A DNA stretch of 64,000 nucleotides from Voacanga thouarsii. Lineage: Eukaryota > Streptophyta > Magnoliopsida > Gentianales > Apocynaceae. Below are positions 11,566 through 24,200 of the stretch, one piece after another (the stretch's first letter is position 1; every line of letters starts with the position of its first letter). Under the pieces are notes generated by a model that was given only the letters and a program-made list of their open reading frames with translations, did no database searches and was not told the origin of the DNA. The DNA lies in NCBI GenBank assembly GCA_026120185.1, contig JANUWF010000008.1, positions 7,685,005-7,749,004 of the forward strand, given 5' to 3'. Position numbers and translations under genes: made by a program.

Positions 11566-12600
11566 GGGACAATGATTTACAATTGAAGCATAGTATTCCA
11601 AATATGATTAAATTCTGAATAAACTCTTCTTTAGAGAGTTTTAGAATTAATTTCATGAAAAAAAACATAACATTTCTATGGTGCCCTTTTGGGACAAAAA
11701 CACAACAATACATTACTTTATTAATATTTGTAAAGCACTGGCATACACGGGACTCACTAGGTGATTTTTCACTCACACGTATCTTTTATCTTACTGTTTT
11801 GTATGATCTAGAGTTAAGTAGACCTACGGATAGGGAGATGATACCGTAGTGACGGTGATAGGGCCTAAATTAGTCATATTTTTCCTAGTTATTTGAGGCT
11901 ATTTTGGGACACATTCTGTTCAATAACTAGTCATATTCCTTCATATTTGAGATTTTACCCTTGGAAAGGTATTTTGTTCCTTATTTCATATTTTAGGGGT
12001 AAAATAAAGCAAAAATGTTGCAAAACAGAACATAGGTAGCGCCAGATAGGACAGAGGAACTGGCGCCGACCATGAGTTATTGACACGAACTTCAAGGCGA
12101 TAAAAATTTGTTGAAATAGGACTAGAATAGAACCAAATCGGTGCCTACTCTAGTAGCCAAGGCGGCACCGGCTGTACTCTGGACAACACTGTGCTGAAAT
12201 CAAGAAAAAATCGGCGAACGAAAGAAATAGAACATAACCGGTGCCGGCTCCAGTAGCCAATGCAGCGTCGGTTGTGCCCTGAGGATAAGACAGAATCATG
12301 ATTTTTCTACACGATTTTTGGTAATCTGTAGAATTTTAGTATTTTCCTAGTTCTATTCGGCCAAGAACCTTACACCAACGAGTTTAGGCACTTCCTAAGC
12401 CCATAAAAAGATGGAAAACACAAGAGAAAATAGAGGAATTCATAGATCATCATAGAAAATCGCTCAAATCAAAAGAGGAATTCTTCAAATCAAGGAGGGT
12501 TGTGCAAAAAGGTCATCAAAGGAAGAATAAGAAGGCTTGTGTAACACCCCGCTACCTAGGCCCGCCAGGGCCGGGGATGTTGCCCCGTCCAAAGGACAAT

Positions 12601-12611
12601 GGGTCTTTATA
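12601..12611 (-). promoter_or_regulatory. LTR A TATA box
   Basis: TATAAAGACCC on the minus strand, about 62-72 bases before the LTR 3' end. The same motif at the same distance occurs in B (21298-21307) and D (40725-40734). Confidence 0.5.
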
Positions 12612-14755
12612 ACTAGGTCACATAAATAAAATAGCGGAATAAAAATAATACTTTAACTTAAAATTTATTACAACTCAAGATTAAATCCAAGAATAAATCC
12701 ACATATTCCCAAAAGAAATACAAATCCATAAATAAAATCATCCACTCTCAACTCCCCAAAGCAATACATAAAAATAAATGACAAAATTCTCTTCCAAGGC
12801 AGATAACACTAGCTACACATCCCCACAGCATGATCAACTTGAAATCATGGTAAAAATGGTGATGAGACAGAAATCTTAGTAAGTCCATGTGTGCTTTGAG
12901 TGTCTAGTGGAAATAGTTCATGTATGCAAAGTATAAAATTCTTCATAAAAAAATCATTGGCAAGTAATAAACATTAGTCAAAAGAAAGAGTGGTGTTTTG
13001 GCTTTTCCAACCATACATAATCAATAAAATCAACCATTCAAAAGAAATGATCATGGGTTACCACACGTTGGGCCCCATAACCAGTCATAATGCCGACACT
13101 TTGTGTAGACTGACAAAAAAGGTAGGTGATCGGTCTATCGGGTAAGATACTCCTCATTCTCTATACCCAAACAACAACTGGGTGTCCATTCCGGCAAAAC
13201 ACAGTCACTTGACTGAAAAATAAACTGCTAGCTCGGATCGGCACGACTTACTGGACTGACATCTTATTCGGGGAGGACTCACCCCTCAGAGGTGGCCACC
13301 TACTAAGAGACTTACCCTAACCCTTCAAAGACTAGCCCTAGCAGTCCATCCTTATTGAGCACTCAACGACGTTTCCCACTTGGGAGAAAATGAACAAAAC
13401 ACTGTTCCACATGAAAATGGCAATTAAGGGTTTCCAAAATCTTTATCAAAATCAGTTTTAGAAAGAATTTTGAGTTTAGGTAAAACTGCTTATGGATTTT
13501 CAAATAACTTGTTTGACTAAAATAGGGAGGAAATGAATCCTCAATTGCCTTTACCGAAATGATTGTCCATGCACTCTATATTTAGCTTTCCATAATAAAC
13601 ATTTTACATCAATTAGGTTTTATGTAGGAGCTTACCTGATTCTTGCTCACAATAGAAGGTCTCCAACAGTTGACCTAACCCCGCGTGGGCAAATACAAAC
13701 CACAATCAAACTCCAGCCAAAATTTACTTTCTCAATTTAAAACAACTCAACTCACTACTACCATGATGCCAGTGTCCCACACTTTAAGGCCAAACAATAA
13801 ATAAATAGGTTTATAAGATAAGCCTAATTTGAAATTTAAAATAATTAATGTTTTGGGAAATAAGTACTAATAAGTTGAAGGTTTAAATCTTGCTAAGCTA
13901 AATTTAGAGTTTAATTGGTGAAGAGTCTTAGGTATTAGGTAAAATAATGATTTATTAATAATTAATTGTTTGAAATAATTGCTAGCTAAAATTAGTTGAA
14001 AATAAATTTTAATGGCTCTTAATTGGAAGATAATAAATAGACTTTAATAGGTTTTGATTAAAAGGTAATAATTAAAATTTTTAATAAAAAATATTTTACT
14101 TATTATGATTATTTTCATAAAAGGCTTTAGTTGATTTTATCATTTTATATAATATCTATATATTTTATTTCTTGAATAAAAGCTACCATTTATTTGGCTA
14201 AAATATCTTTTTAGTAATTCAAATCCATTTCCTAGGGTTTTTCGAATTTTCTAGCAAAATCATAATATTAAATATTTTATTAATGAAATAAAAATTAGCT
14301 TAGGGACAACTAGATAATGATCATATTTCTATGACTAACCACAATCATGGACTTATACAACTCTTCCATTCATCAAATCATCCACATCACGCACATAAGC
14401 ATGGATCTAAATTTTTCAAGACATGATCTAACCTCTACTAGCATAAATATAATCATGGCTTCAATAATCCAACATGAATATAAATCCTATTCACCAAAGG
14501 TGTTATAATCTCTGGCATACTTGATCACAAATACTACCTATGACATGGAGACATGCATTAAACCCTAAAACACCATACAATCAACCAAGATAATCCATTC
14601 ATGCATAAATCCCATCTCCAACATATTCATACATGTATTCTTGCTTCACTCTTAACTCATCACAACAATATATACTCAACCCTATTCATGATTCATCTTC
14701 TATCAACATCATCCTAGAGGCATGAATCTAGAATTTAAAAGAAGGTTAAAAGGGA

Positions 14756-14870
14756 TTACTTGATTGATGAATACCTTGAAGGAGTTTTGAATGGATCTCA
14801 ACTCCTAGATGTCTAAATCCGTCCAAAGAAGATGAAGGAAGCATGGCTATGGTTGATGAAATCATTCGGC
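14756..14870 (-). other. Short sense ORF inside LTR A
   Basis: Sense to the LTR. It reads MISSTIAMLPSSSLDGF, then HLGVEIHSKLLQGIHQSS. The same peptide with substitutions occurs in LTR C (29104-29226) and LTR D (43026-43130). It lies just downstream (in LTR sense) of the CT tract. No known domain; function unknown. Confidence 0.35.
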
Positions 14871-16557
14871 CAAGAGAGAGGGAGTGTTCGGTCAAGAGAA
14901 AGAGAGAGAGAGAGAGAAGAGAGGAAGAAAGTCTATTAGCATGCGTAAACACATATATGTTCATTAGAGATTGAAGATTAGCGAAGATGAAGTTGATTGA
15001 ATAAACCTACCTTGAACGTGTTCTTGAGCCTTCACAAAATTTCTGGTTTTTTATCTAAAAGAGCAAGTTGGATTTTGGAGTTTGATGTTAAAAATGGTGT
15101 GGATGGACTCACATTAGTGATTAGATGAAATATGGACTTTTTAGAAGGAGTTTGAAGTGATTTGGAGAGGTATTAGGCGAAAGGAAGGAGTAGGTGTTCT
15201 TGGTGTGCTATGTGTTTTTGAAGGTTGAAGAGAGTAGAGAGGTTTTGTTCAAGGCTGGCTGAATTTCTGAAGGGATTAGGGTTGGCCGACTGCTTGTAGG
15301 GTTTTGGTAGATGATTTTCTAGTTTGGAAGGGAAAAAGAAAGGCTAGTTGTTGAAATCCTTAAAGAATATTTTTGGGAAGAAAATTTGGAAACTAAATAT
15401 AACAAGAATATCTTTGATTATTGGAGAGCTTTTGGGAAGCTGCCATGGGCGACTGCTTGTGCAGTATTTTGGCTGAATGGAAGTTGGTTGAAGGAGGCTA
15501 AGGGTGGCCGAAAATAAGGAGTATAATGGTAGAGGAAAGGTCGGGTTGTTTGAGGGATATTTTATGGAAGGTTGCTAAATTATGGTGGCTGGAATTTTGG
15601 TAACTAATCAAGCATGATTGCAAAGATTTGTTGGAGAGATTTCGGGTAGCCATGACTGAATTTTGTGCAGATGCTTGGGGAGAACAATGGAGTTCAGCTC
15701 ATGGCTGTTTAAGGGTGGTTTGTGCAGAAGAAAGGTGGAGTTTCGACTAGGGCTAAATTAGGAAACAAGCTGGAAAAAAAATTCTGCACAAGATTTTCAC
15801 AAGGCTGGAATTTTCTGGGCAGTTTACGGCTGCCATTTTCTAGTCAGCTTGCAGAGAGTTTGAAGGGGATTTCAGGGGACTTTCAAGGCTGGTTTCCAGC
15901 CTTCTTTATGGAGGAAAAACGTGGCTAAGATGCTGAACAAAAACTAAAAGAAAACAGCTTGGTTTCAGACCTCCAAAGCTACGATTTTGCCCAGGGATTT
16001 TTCTGGTTTTGCACAGCCTTTGTGCAGTCCGAAAATGGCCAAAAAAGTTAAGGTTTCAAGCTGATCAAAAGGGACATTTTCTGGAAGCATTTGAGAGGGA
16101 ATAATGGCTAAGAATTTCGACACTTTGAAGGCACAAGAAGCTGGAAAAATTTCAGTTCAATGCATGAAGGAAAATGAACCTAGCTATAGTGAAGTTTTAG
16201 AAAGTTTACTAGGGAAATTAATTCACTTGAAATCCTTCCCCCTCTTCCATGGTTTCGGTCCATAAGATGTCTTTTACTAAGACATTTTGAACCTTCAAAG
16301 CCACAACACATTTCTGGAATTTTTCTAGAATAAAAATTGACTTGAACAAATTGAACATCCTAATAGATTGAGAAATAGGAAAATTTAAGGATAAAGAAAA
16401 AATGAATTTCCCTTAGGAATTTTGTGTAGGGCAAAAGAGTAGGATTAGGATACCTCTATCATGTCTCTCTTAGGACAACATCTTTACCTTGCTCCAAAGC
16501 ACATAAGGCCGAAAATAACACTTCCCAAGCAAACATAAAATTTAATCAAGCTAAAGC

Positions 16558-16628
16558 TCCTATGATGGAATTTGAACCCAAGACCTCAAGAATTAATTCC
16601 ATAGCTCTAACCACTAAGCCACAACAAC
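16558..16628 (-). other. tRNA-like block with Pol III A/B boxes (LTR A)
   Basis: Minus strand. The A box TGGCTTAGTGG (16611-16621) and B box GGTTCAAATTCC (16567-16578) together span exactly 55 bases, as in copies B, C and D. A D-arm and T-arm can be drawn; the acceptor and anticodon arms are weak. Not a functional tRNA gene; more like an ancient tRNA- or SINE-derived piece within the LTR. Confidence 0.5.
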
Positions 16629-17799
16629 TCTTGTTCTTATTTTCTATCTAAAAAAAATATTTCCTATTCAATCCTCAAGCTATCAGCCTTTTTCCACCTC
16701 AAGCAAAAATTACTATTTTGCCATTCTCACTCAATAATCATAATCAAGCCCTCTAGACTATAAAACACAAACTCAATGCACATAAAATCATATAAAAATA
16801 TATTTAAACATTCAATAAAGTATGATATGCATCCCAACCCCCTTACTCTAAGGTTGGTTTTGACTGGGGTTTTACAGCTTGTCTGTGAGTGCTTTCTTTT
16901 ACTTTGTTTTCATTTTCTTGACAATGATGTATAAATTATTTTATTGTAATTTGACATTGTTTTAGGTATTCATGATTTTTAGAGTTACTTTGATCTTTTG
17001 ATAAATTGATTATGCTTCTTGGTATTTAATTACCTGTGCTTATTACGAGATTAATTGGTTGTCCCTTTCCATTAACTTGCTTGGACAAAGGGGTTGATGG
17101 TGGTCTTAATTCATTAGTTTCATATTTGTTGGCTCTAACTTGCTTGGACAAAGGGGTTAATTGTGAGGAAGTAATTAAAGGTTAATTGGTGTCTGCCAGG
17201 ATATGGATTCATTGGTTAATTTCATGTGTAAATTTGCCAGGAATGGAAATTTAATCAAAGGATTGGGTTTAATCCATCTTTTAGGTGAATTAGTTGAGAC
17301 AGGATATGTGATGCTAATTTGTCTAGAATATAGGGATTTCATGGATTGGACAAAGAAATGAATCTATATTATTCTTCATGATGCTAAGTTAATAATTAGT
17401 TATGATAAAAATTGGGTACTTTAAGATCATGTTTGTCAAAACAATGGTTTAAGTTACATAATTTTACATCCTTGACATGTATATATTTTTATTTTATTTT
17501 ATTTTAACTTTATTAATTCGGTTAAATAATGAAAGAAAAGTAATTAATGCATACTTGTTCCTGAAGGATCGACACTCGTTTGAACCCTTTGCTCTGTTAA
17601 TGATGAGTATGCTTGCTCATATGTGTAATTTGGAGATAACGTCTTAATTTAAACTTAATTGGGATTATGCTTTTTTTTATATGATTTTTATACCCAAATA
17701 AATACGCATCAGACATCAGTGTAGGTCCGAACGCTTTCTCTTTTGATTATATAACTTATTACTAATGTAGTATGGAGATTGTATGTACGAGACTCATTG

Positions 17800-17800
<1 letters not shown>

Positions 17801-17829
<29 letters not shown>
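17801..17829. repeat. (TA)n microsatellite
   Basis: Uninterrupted TA dinucleotide tract within the 3' end of the G LTR. Confidence 0.95.
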
Positions 17830-17831
<2 letters not shown>

Positions 17832-17978
17832 CCATGTTAGTATGAGTTAGTTGTACTAGTCTAGGCCCTGGTTACTAGTTTTGGTTGTTCGTTATAAAAA
17901 CCCATTGCCTGGGTAACTGGACGGGGTGACACCCAGTTTTGATATACTTCTGCAGTTACTTTTAGTATGGGTGTTACA

Positions 17979-18480
17979 GTCCAAACACGAGCACATGACT
18001 ACTGCTTACGACATCAGTACACTATTAGCCATAATGTTCCTTGATAGGAGTTGGCCCACGTGGTAGGAGGCTCTTAGAACGATCATTAACACCAAGATAG
18101 CTAAGGGAGTATCAGTCAGGGATCATATGCTTAAAATGATTGTTGTTTTCAAAGAAGCCGAAGTTTTAGAGTCTTTGATTGACCCTGAGAGCCAAGTGGA
18201 TATGGTTCTTAATTCTCTGTCGAGCCCTTTTACTCAGTTCAACTTGAGCTATAATATGAACAAGTTAAACATGAATTTAACTGAGTTAATGAAAGAGCTT
18301 TAGGTGGTGGAGAAGGTTGTAAAGCCACAGTCTAAGGTTATAATTGTTAGGGCTTCTTCTTCAAGAACTGGGCTCAAGCCCCGAAAGTTCAAGAAGAAGA
18401 AGGGTAATATAGCAACAAAAGAAAAGTCCAAATGTAAAAATAAACCCAAGGGTAAGTGTTTCAAACCATACAAGAAAATT
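17979..18480 (+). pseudogene. Ty1/copia gag fragment
   Basis: Plus-strand reading, with stops at the WPTW and KEL positions, contains HEHMTTAYDISTLLAIMF, then VSVRDHMLKMI, then DPESQVDMVLNSLSSPFTQF, YNMNKLNMNLTELMKEL and a lysine-rich tail (KPRKFKKKKGN). This order is the UBN2-type gag of plant copia elements. It starts immediately after the G LTR end and is cut at about 18480 by the inverted-motif array, so both ends are lost. It is distinct from the minus-strand gags at 32700 and 39000. Confidence 0.75.
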
Positions 18481-19267
18481 GTCAATCTGCCACGAACAAT
18501 TCTGTGGCAAATCCGTGGCTAAATTTAAATTAGCTACAGATCTACCATGGATAATGTAACAAGCAACCACCTTCATCGTTGAGATATGTTTGCGATCGAA
18601 ATAAGTATCCGCCGCAAATAGCCACAGATTTACGAGTAAACTTCATATAGGTAGCAATAAAAAATTTATCTAAACGGCAAATTTTCGTGATGGATTTGGC
18701 TTATCCGTGGTAAATTCATTGGAAATTTCCACCAATTTGCGATGGATAGTACATAAGAAGTTCATATTCATGGCAAATCTATGGAAATCTGCCACGGATT
18801 TGCGACAAAATCAATATGCAAATAATTGTCCATGATAAATCTCTGGTAGATTACCATAGATTTGCTACGAATTACATCCATTAGCACTATATTACGGGGA
18901 AAATTCATGATGAAATCAACATGAAAATAATTATCTGTGGTAAATCCATGCCGAATTGCCACGGATTAACTATGGATTACATCTATTGGTACTATCATCC
19001 TTGGCAATTTGCCATGGAATCAATATGTAAATAATTATTAGTGGTAGATTGCCATAGATTTTCTACGGAATACATCCATTGGTACTATCACCCGTGGAAA
19101 ATTCTTGGCAATCTACCACAGATTTGCCATTTTAAAGATATGAAAATAATTGTTAGTGGAAAATCCGTGGCAGATTGCTATGGATTTGCCACGAAAAGTA
19201 GTACCAGTAGATGTAATTCGTGTCAATCTACCATGGATTTACCACAAAAATAATGAATGTAATCCAT
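18481..19267. repeat. Array of CCACGGATTTGCC-like motifs, ~107-113 bp tandem units
   Basis: The motif (T)GCCACGGATTTGC and its reverse complement (CCGTGGCAAATC) recur many times with mutations. The block AAATAATT(A/G)T, followed by a CATGGTAGATT-like dyad and ACATCCATTGGTACTAT, repeats at about 18817, 18924, 19030 and 19144, giving units of about 107-113 bp. Dense short motifs in both orientations resemble the subterminal repeats of CACTA-type DNA transposons, but no CACTA terminus or transposase is visible. No credible ORF. Confidence 0.5.
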
Positions 19268-19368
19268 GACAAGATTTCGAAATTCTTAGAAAGTTTTGAA
19301 ATTGGAATTTTCACTGAAATAGTGATATTTTACTAGTCAAATAAATGATATCTTTTATTAAAAATAAT

Positions 19369-19399
<31 letters not shown>

Positions 19400-21015
19400 T
19401 GTATGAAACATTTTAAACAAATAAGTAAAATATTAATGACCTTGTAGACCATATATTCATAAATACTATTTATATTTATTTGTTATCTATTAATAAAAAC
19501 TTGATAAAATTTATTTATTATTAATTATTTACTATGTATCAATTAAGAGATTAGTAATAATTTAATATTTATTTTAAAAATACTATTTAAGAATGACCAT
19601 TTATTAATATCATCTAGAACTTAGGATTCTTCAACAATTAAACCCTAGTTTATTTATTAATAACAACACTCAAGATTTATTATTTGAACCTATAACTTAT
19701 TAGTAATTATTTTACAACCCCTAGTTATTTTATCTTATCAAGCTAGTCTTATTTTATAAAATCTTTTATCATCTAGCCTTAATTCTTAGGACATTACGGT
19801 CATGATTATAATAAGTTGAACTACGATTATTTATGTAAGCGAATATAATTTGAGTATAACCTTACGACTTTTGTTTACCCCAAGCGAGGTTAGGTTAGCT
19901 TTGGAAGATTTTTGAATTTGCTCAAGCAAAGGAACAGGTAAGCCTCCGCATAAACTTATTTGAAGACAAAAGATTTCTATGGCAAGCCAAAGAACTATTA
20001 AGGACTATTAAAGACAAAAGATTGCCTTTACACTCATTTTGTAAAGGCAATTAAGGACTATTTCATTTCTTGTTTAACTCAAACAAATCATTTGAAAATC
20101 AAACAAGCAGCTTTACACAAACACTAAGCTCTTTCTAAAAACTAACTTTGACAAGAATTTTAGAAACCCTTAATTGCTATTTTCAAATAAAGCAATGTAT
20201 TATCAGTTTTTCCCAAGTGGGACAATCATCGTTGAGTACTCAATAAGGGTAGACTACTAGGACTAGTCTTTGAAGGGTCAGTGTAAGTCTCTCAGTAGGT
20301 GGCCATCTCTGAGGGGTGAGTCCTTCCCGGATAGGATTCCAGTCCAGTAGGTCATATCGGTCCGAGCTAGCAAGTTTCAGTCATACAGACTGTGTGTTTT
20401 CGGAGTGGGCAACCGGTAAGTTTGGGTGTAGAAAAGGAGGAGTATCTCACTTGGTAGGCCGATCACCTACCTTTTGTCAATCTGCACAAAGTGTGGTATT
20501 TTAACCGTTATATGGTCATGGAGCCCAACGTGTGGTAACCCATTGCTATCCATTTGAGTGATTGTATTTATTGTGCACATGTTGGTTTGAAAAGAAAAAC
20601 GCCACTCTTTATTTTTAACCTTATTTATTGCTTGCCAGCACTTTCTCTTATACAATATTTACAGCTTGCATACATGAACTGTTTTACCTGAAACACTCAA
20701 AGCACACACGGGCTTACTGAGATTTTTTTCTCATCACATTTTGTGCCATGTTTTCAGGTCGATCTTGCTGTGGAGATGAGTAGCTAGATTTGTTGCCTGT
20801 TTTAAAGACTTTATGTTATTTATTTTATGTGTTGTTTTGAGAGATTATAGTAATCAATTTATCTTAGATTTGTTCTTGAATTTTTGGGTTTTAATGAGTT
20901 CAATTTTAAAGTATTATTTTTATTTTCGATTGTGTGACCTAGTTAAAAAGACTTCTTGTCCTTTGGGAAGGGCGACATCCCCGTTCCTGTTGGGGCTAGG
21001 TAGTGGGGTGTTACA
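19268..21015 (+). repeat. Truncated giant Tekay/Del-like LTR Q (3' part)
   Basis: From about 19268 it aligns with the middle of LTR C in plus orientation (TAGTCAAATAAATGATxxCTTTTATT onward). It ends GGTAGTGGGGTGTTACA at 21015. It includes the shared blocks GGTAACCCA near 20533, CGATCACCTACC near 20460 and CTTGGGAAGGGCGACATCCCC near 20955. The 5' ~2.6 kb is missing, replaced by the inverted-motif array. It is inserted in the RNase H region of copia element L. Confidence 0.75.
19369..19394. repeat. (AC)n microsatellite
   Basis: Uninterrupted AC dinucleotide tract inside LTR Q. Confidence 0.95.
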
Positions 21016-21235
21016 CCTTCACCAGGGTCAGATTGATATTTGCTCGTCAAACTGAGAGCACAAGATACATCGGGCTTTGTACATATCATAGCATACAAGA
21101 TAGATCCAACAGTCGAAGCATATGCAATCTTACTCATGTGATCCCTTTCAACTTGTGTCTTCGGAAACATCGACTTTGAAAAGCTTACACTATGTGACAT
21201 GGGTAAGAATTCCTTTTGGATTGATCTATGCTAAA
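21016..21235 (-). pseudogene. Copia element L: RT C-terminus / RNase H linker
   Basis: Minus-strand reading: MSHSVSFSKSMFPKTQVERD, then IAYASTVGSILYAMICTKPD and SLTSKYQSDPGE. This is the RT-RNase H connection of Ty1/copia (usual form IPYASAVGSLMYAMLCTRPD...YQSNPG). It is cut on the left by LTR Q and on the right by LTR B, whose CTAAA target site lies at 21231-21235. It continues beyond LTR B at 25471. Confidence 0.85.
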
Positions 21236-24200
21236 TGTAACACCCCACTACCTAGGCCCGACAGGGCCGGGGATGTCGCACCGTCCAAAGGATAGGGGGT
21301 CTTTATAACTAGGTCACACAAAAGAAAATAAAAGTAATACCAAGAAGTTGAACTTGTTACGACCCAAAAATACATGAACAAATCCAAAATAAATTGTTCG
21401 CTACCATCTCTCAAAACAACACATAAGAAAAATAACATAAAGTCTTCAAAGCGTAGGCAACAAATCTAGCTATTCATCTCCACAGCAGAATCGACCTGAA
21501 AACATGGCATAAAAGGTGGTGAGATAAAAATCTCAGTAAGTCCGTGTGTGCTTCGGGTGTTCAGTGAAAACAGTTTGTGGATGCAAAATGTGAAAACTTT
21601 ATAAGAGAAATATTGGCAAGCATTAAACATTAGTCAAAAGCAAGAGTGGTGTTTTCGGCTTTTCCAGCCATACATAATTTATAAGATCAACCACTCAAAA
21701 GAAAGGGTTATGGGTTACCACACACTGGGCCCCATAACCGGATGGTCAGTATGCTACACTTTGTGCACACTGCCAGTCAGAATGCCGACATTTTGTGTAG
21801 ACTGACAAAAGGTAGGTGATCGGTCTACCGGGCAAGAGGCTCATCCTTCTTTATACCCAAACAACAACCGGGTGTCCATTCTGGCAAAACACAGTCACTT
21901 GACTGAAATAAAATTGCTAGCTCGGACCGGCATGACTAAGTAGTACTAACGTTTCTTTAAGTTGAGTTTTATCTTCTGGAGATGGCCTTCTTCCAGAAGA
22001 TTCACTCTTGCTCTTCAAAACTAGTACTACTAGCCTACCCTTATTGAGTACTCAACATTTTATTGTCCCACTTGGGAGAAAACTGATAAAATATAGCTTT
22101 TCTTGAAAATGGAAATCAAGAGTTTCTAAAGTCCATGCCAAAATCAGATTTAGAAATAGTTCAGTGTTTGAGTAAAACTGCTTTGAAAATTTTCAAATAA
22201 TTGGTTTGACTGAATCAAGAAAAGAAACAGTCCTTAATTGCCTTTACCAAATCAGTATTCACATACTTCGTGTTTAGCTTGCCATGGTAACCTTTTACAA
22301 TAAACAAGTTTTATACAGGAGCTTACCTGATCCTTTGCTTCTCAAATTCAAAAGTCTTCCAAGGCTGACCTAACCCCGCCTGGGGTAAACATAAGACATA
22401 AGGTTACATTCGGGCTATACCTACCTTACATAAATAATTTCTTAGCTCAACTAGTTACAACCATGACTAGCCATGACCCTAATGTCCTAATCTTTAAGGC
22501 TAGGTGATAAAGAATTTTATAAAATAAGTTTTAGTTGATAAGTTAAAAGAACTTGGGGTTCTAAAATAATTGCTAATAAATTATAGACCCAATTAATAAT
22601 TCTTGAGTGTTATTTTTAATAAATAAACTAAGGTTTGAATATTAAGTCCTAAATAGTACTAATAAATGGTGATTTAAAAATAGCTTTATTATAAATAAAT
22701 ATTTAATTACAAATAACCTTTAAATAATTTTTAAATAGATAATAAATTTAATAATGAATGAATTATTTTAAATTTTAATTAATAAATAACAAATAGATTC
22801 TAATAATATTTTATTTATTGTAAAGGATTTATTACTATATATATTATTTTTAATAAAAGATCTCATTTATTTGATAAAGAAAATATGAATATTTTAATTA
22901 ATAAACCACTCCAAATCTCCCTAGAGTTTCGAATTTTATAGGAAAAATATAGCAGCATTATATTCAAGGTAATAAATTTTGTTAATAAAAATAATCTAGC
23001 CTTAACAAGAAAATACTTTTTCACCATGATTTTCCTATTGCTAGAAAGGATTCATGAACACCTTCTCCATCATCAAACAATATATTAATCCATTCATGAA
23101 CATACACTTGAACTATCTCTTACCATCACATGGCCAAAATCCTACTAAGCATAATCATCAATCATGGTTTCCATGGAAAAGTAAGAACATTAAAACCTAA
23201 TCACCTTTGGTGTCATGGTCTCTAACATGCTTCAAACATCCATAAAATTTCATTAAGCACGAAGAACATACATTGATTCGAAAGGAAAACACATACATCC
23301 TAGTCATATACAACAATCATCATGTCCTAACTCCGTCCCCTTAATCCACATGCATATACTCAATCCCTTATCCATATTTCATTCTTCCTATCAATATCTA
23401 AGAGACATGATTACTGAATTAAAAGAAGGATTAAAGGAAAATACTTGATTTGATGAACACTTCGATGAAGAATTAAGAAGGTCCATGAGATTGAGAGCCT
23501 TGAATGATCCAACGGGAAAACGGCCATGGTTGATGGTTGATCAACCATTTCGGTTGGGAGAGAGAGAGAGAGAGCATTAGAACAGTACAATCGAATGGAA
23601 GAAGATGATCAAGAAGGTTGTTCTTGACTTACCTTGTTGATGTTCTTGAAACCTTCAAAGAAAAGCTAATTTTGATCCGTTCGAAAATTCTTGTTTGCGA
23701 GGTTTTGTGTTATAAATACCAGAAATGAAGTTTAGAGATTAAATGGAAGTGATTTGGAGTATTTGAGAGTGATTGGAGGTGTTTAGAGTAGGGTTAGGCT
23801 TGAAGAAGGTTAGTGTGTGTTCTTGGTGTTCTAGGTGAAAATGGAGAGAATTGAGAAGAAGTGCTGCACGAATTTTGGTAGAGGGCTGGCCGAATGGTAT
23901 GGAGTGAATGAGGGTTTCGGTTTTCAGCAAGAAGGAGAGAGAATGATCAGATTTTTTTTTTAAATTTAAATGGAGGAAATGGTAGAGATGTTTAAGGTAA
24001 GAGGTTAGATATGGTGTTTGATCAAGAGAGGTTTCTATGGTCTTCAATGGTGCCGGCTGAACATGGTGGTTTTGCTGAATTGATTGAGGGTTAATGTTGC
24101 TCCAAGGCTGGCCAAAATTCAGTCTTAAATGGCAGAGGAAATTCTGGTTTATTTGCCCAATACAAGAGTGATTTTAATGGAGTAAAATGCTGAAATTATT

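Larger units (their letters stand above)
12540..16876 (-). mobile_element. Giant Tekay/Del-like solo LTR A (4.34 kb)
   Basis: On the plus strand it runs TGTAACACCCCGC...GGGGTTTTACA. It is flanked by a perfect 5-bp duplication GCTTG at 12535-12539 and 16877-16881. Orientation is minus because the related copy at 40669-45132 carries the polypurine tract next to the TGTGAAACC end. It shares with copies B, C and D the terminal ACCTAGGCCCG...GCCGGGGATGT block, a TATA box, a central GA tract (14881-14930) and a tRNA-like block. It lacks internal coding sequence: a solo LTR. Confidence 0.85.
11856..17711 (+). mobile_element. Athila-like solo LTR, split by a giant LTR
   Basis: Starts TGATAGGGCCTAAATTAGTC and ends AATACGCATCA at 17711. 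It is flanked by GACGG (11851-11855) and GACAT (17712-17716), an imperfect 5-bp duplication. Removing the nested 4,337-bp element and its duplication leaves about 1.51 kb, close to the 1.48 kb LTR at 1520-2999, to which it aligns throughout. There is no internal region, so this is a solo LTR formed by LTR-LTR recombination. Confidence 0.8.
6376..17978 (+). mobile_element. Chromovirus G 3' LTR (~4.0 kb), split by two nested insertions
   Basis: Starts TGTAATACCCTG after the polypurine tract and ends GGGTGTTACA at 17978. The LTR sequence occupies 6376-9873, 11571-11855 and 17717-17978; the rest is later insertions. With insertions removed the LTR is about 4.0 kb. Pieces match 3496-4951, 45735-46344, 50255-50351 and 60581-63215. 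A TATA box lies at 17893 and a (TA)n tract at 17801-17829. It has no coding content beyond chance ORFs. A ~4 kb LTR fits the Tekay/Del chromovirus group. Confidence 0.75.

Noticed and set aside
18304..18576. Overlapping ORFs on both strands near 18300-18576
   Set aside because: The plus frame is the basic tail of the copia gag; the minus-strand ORFs are its shadows.
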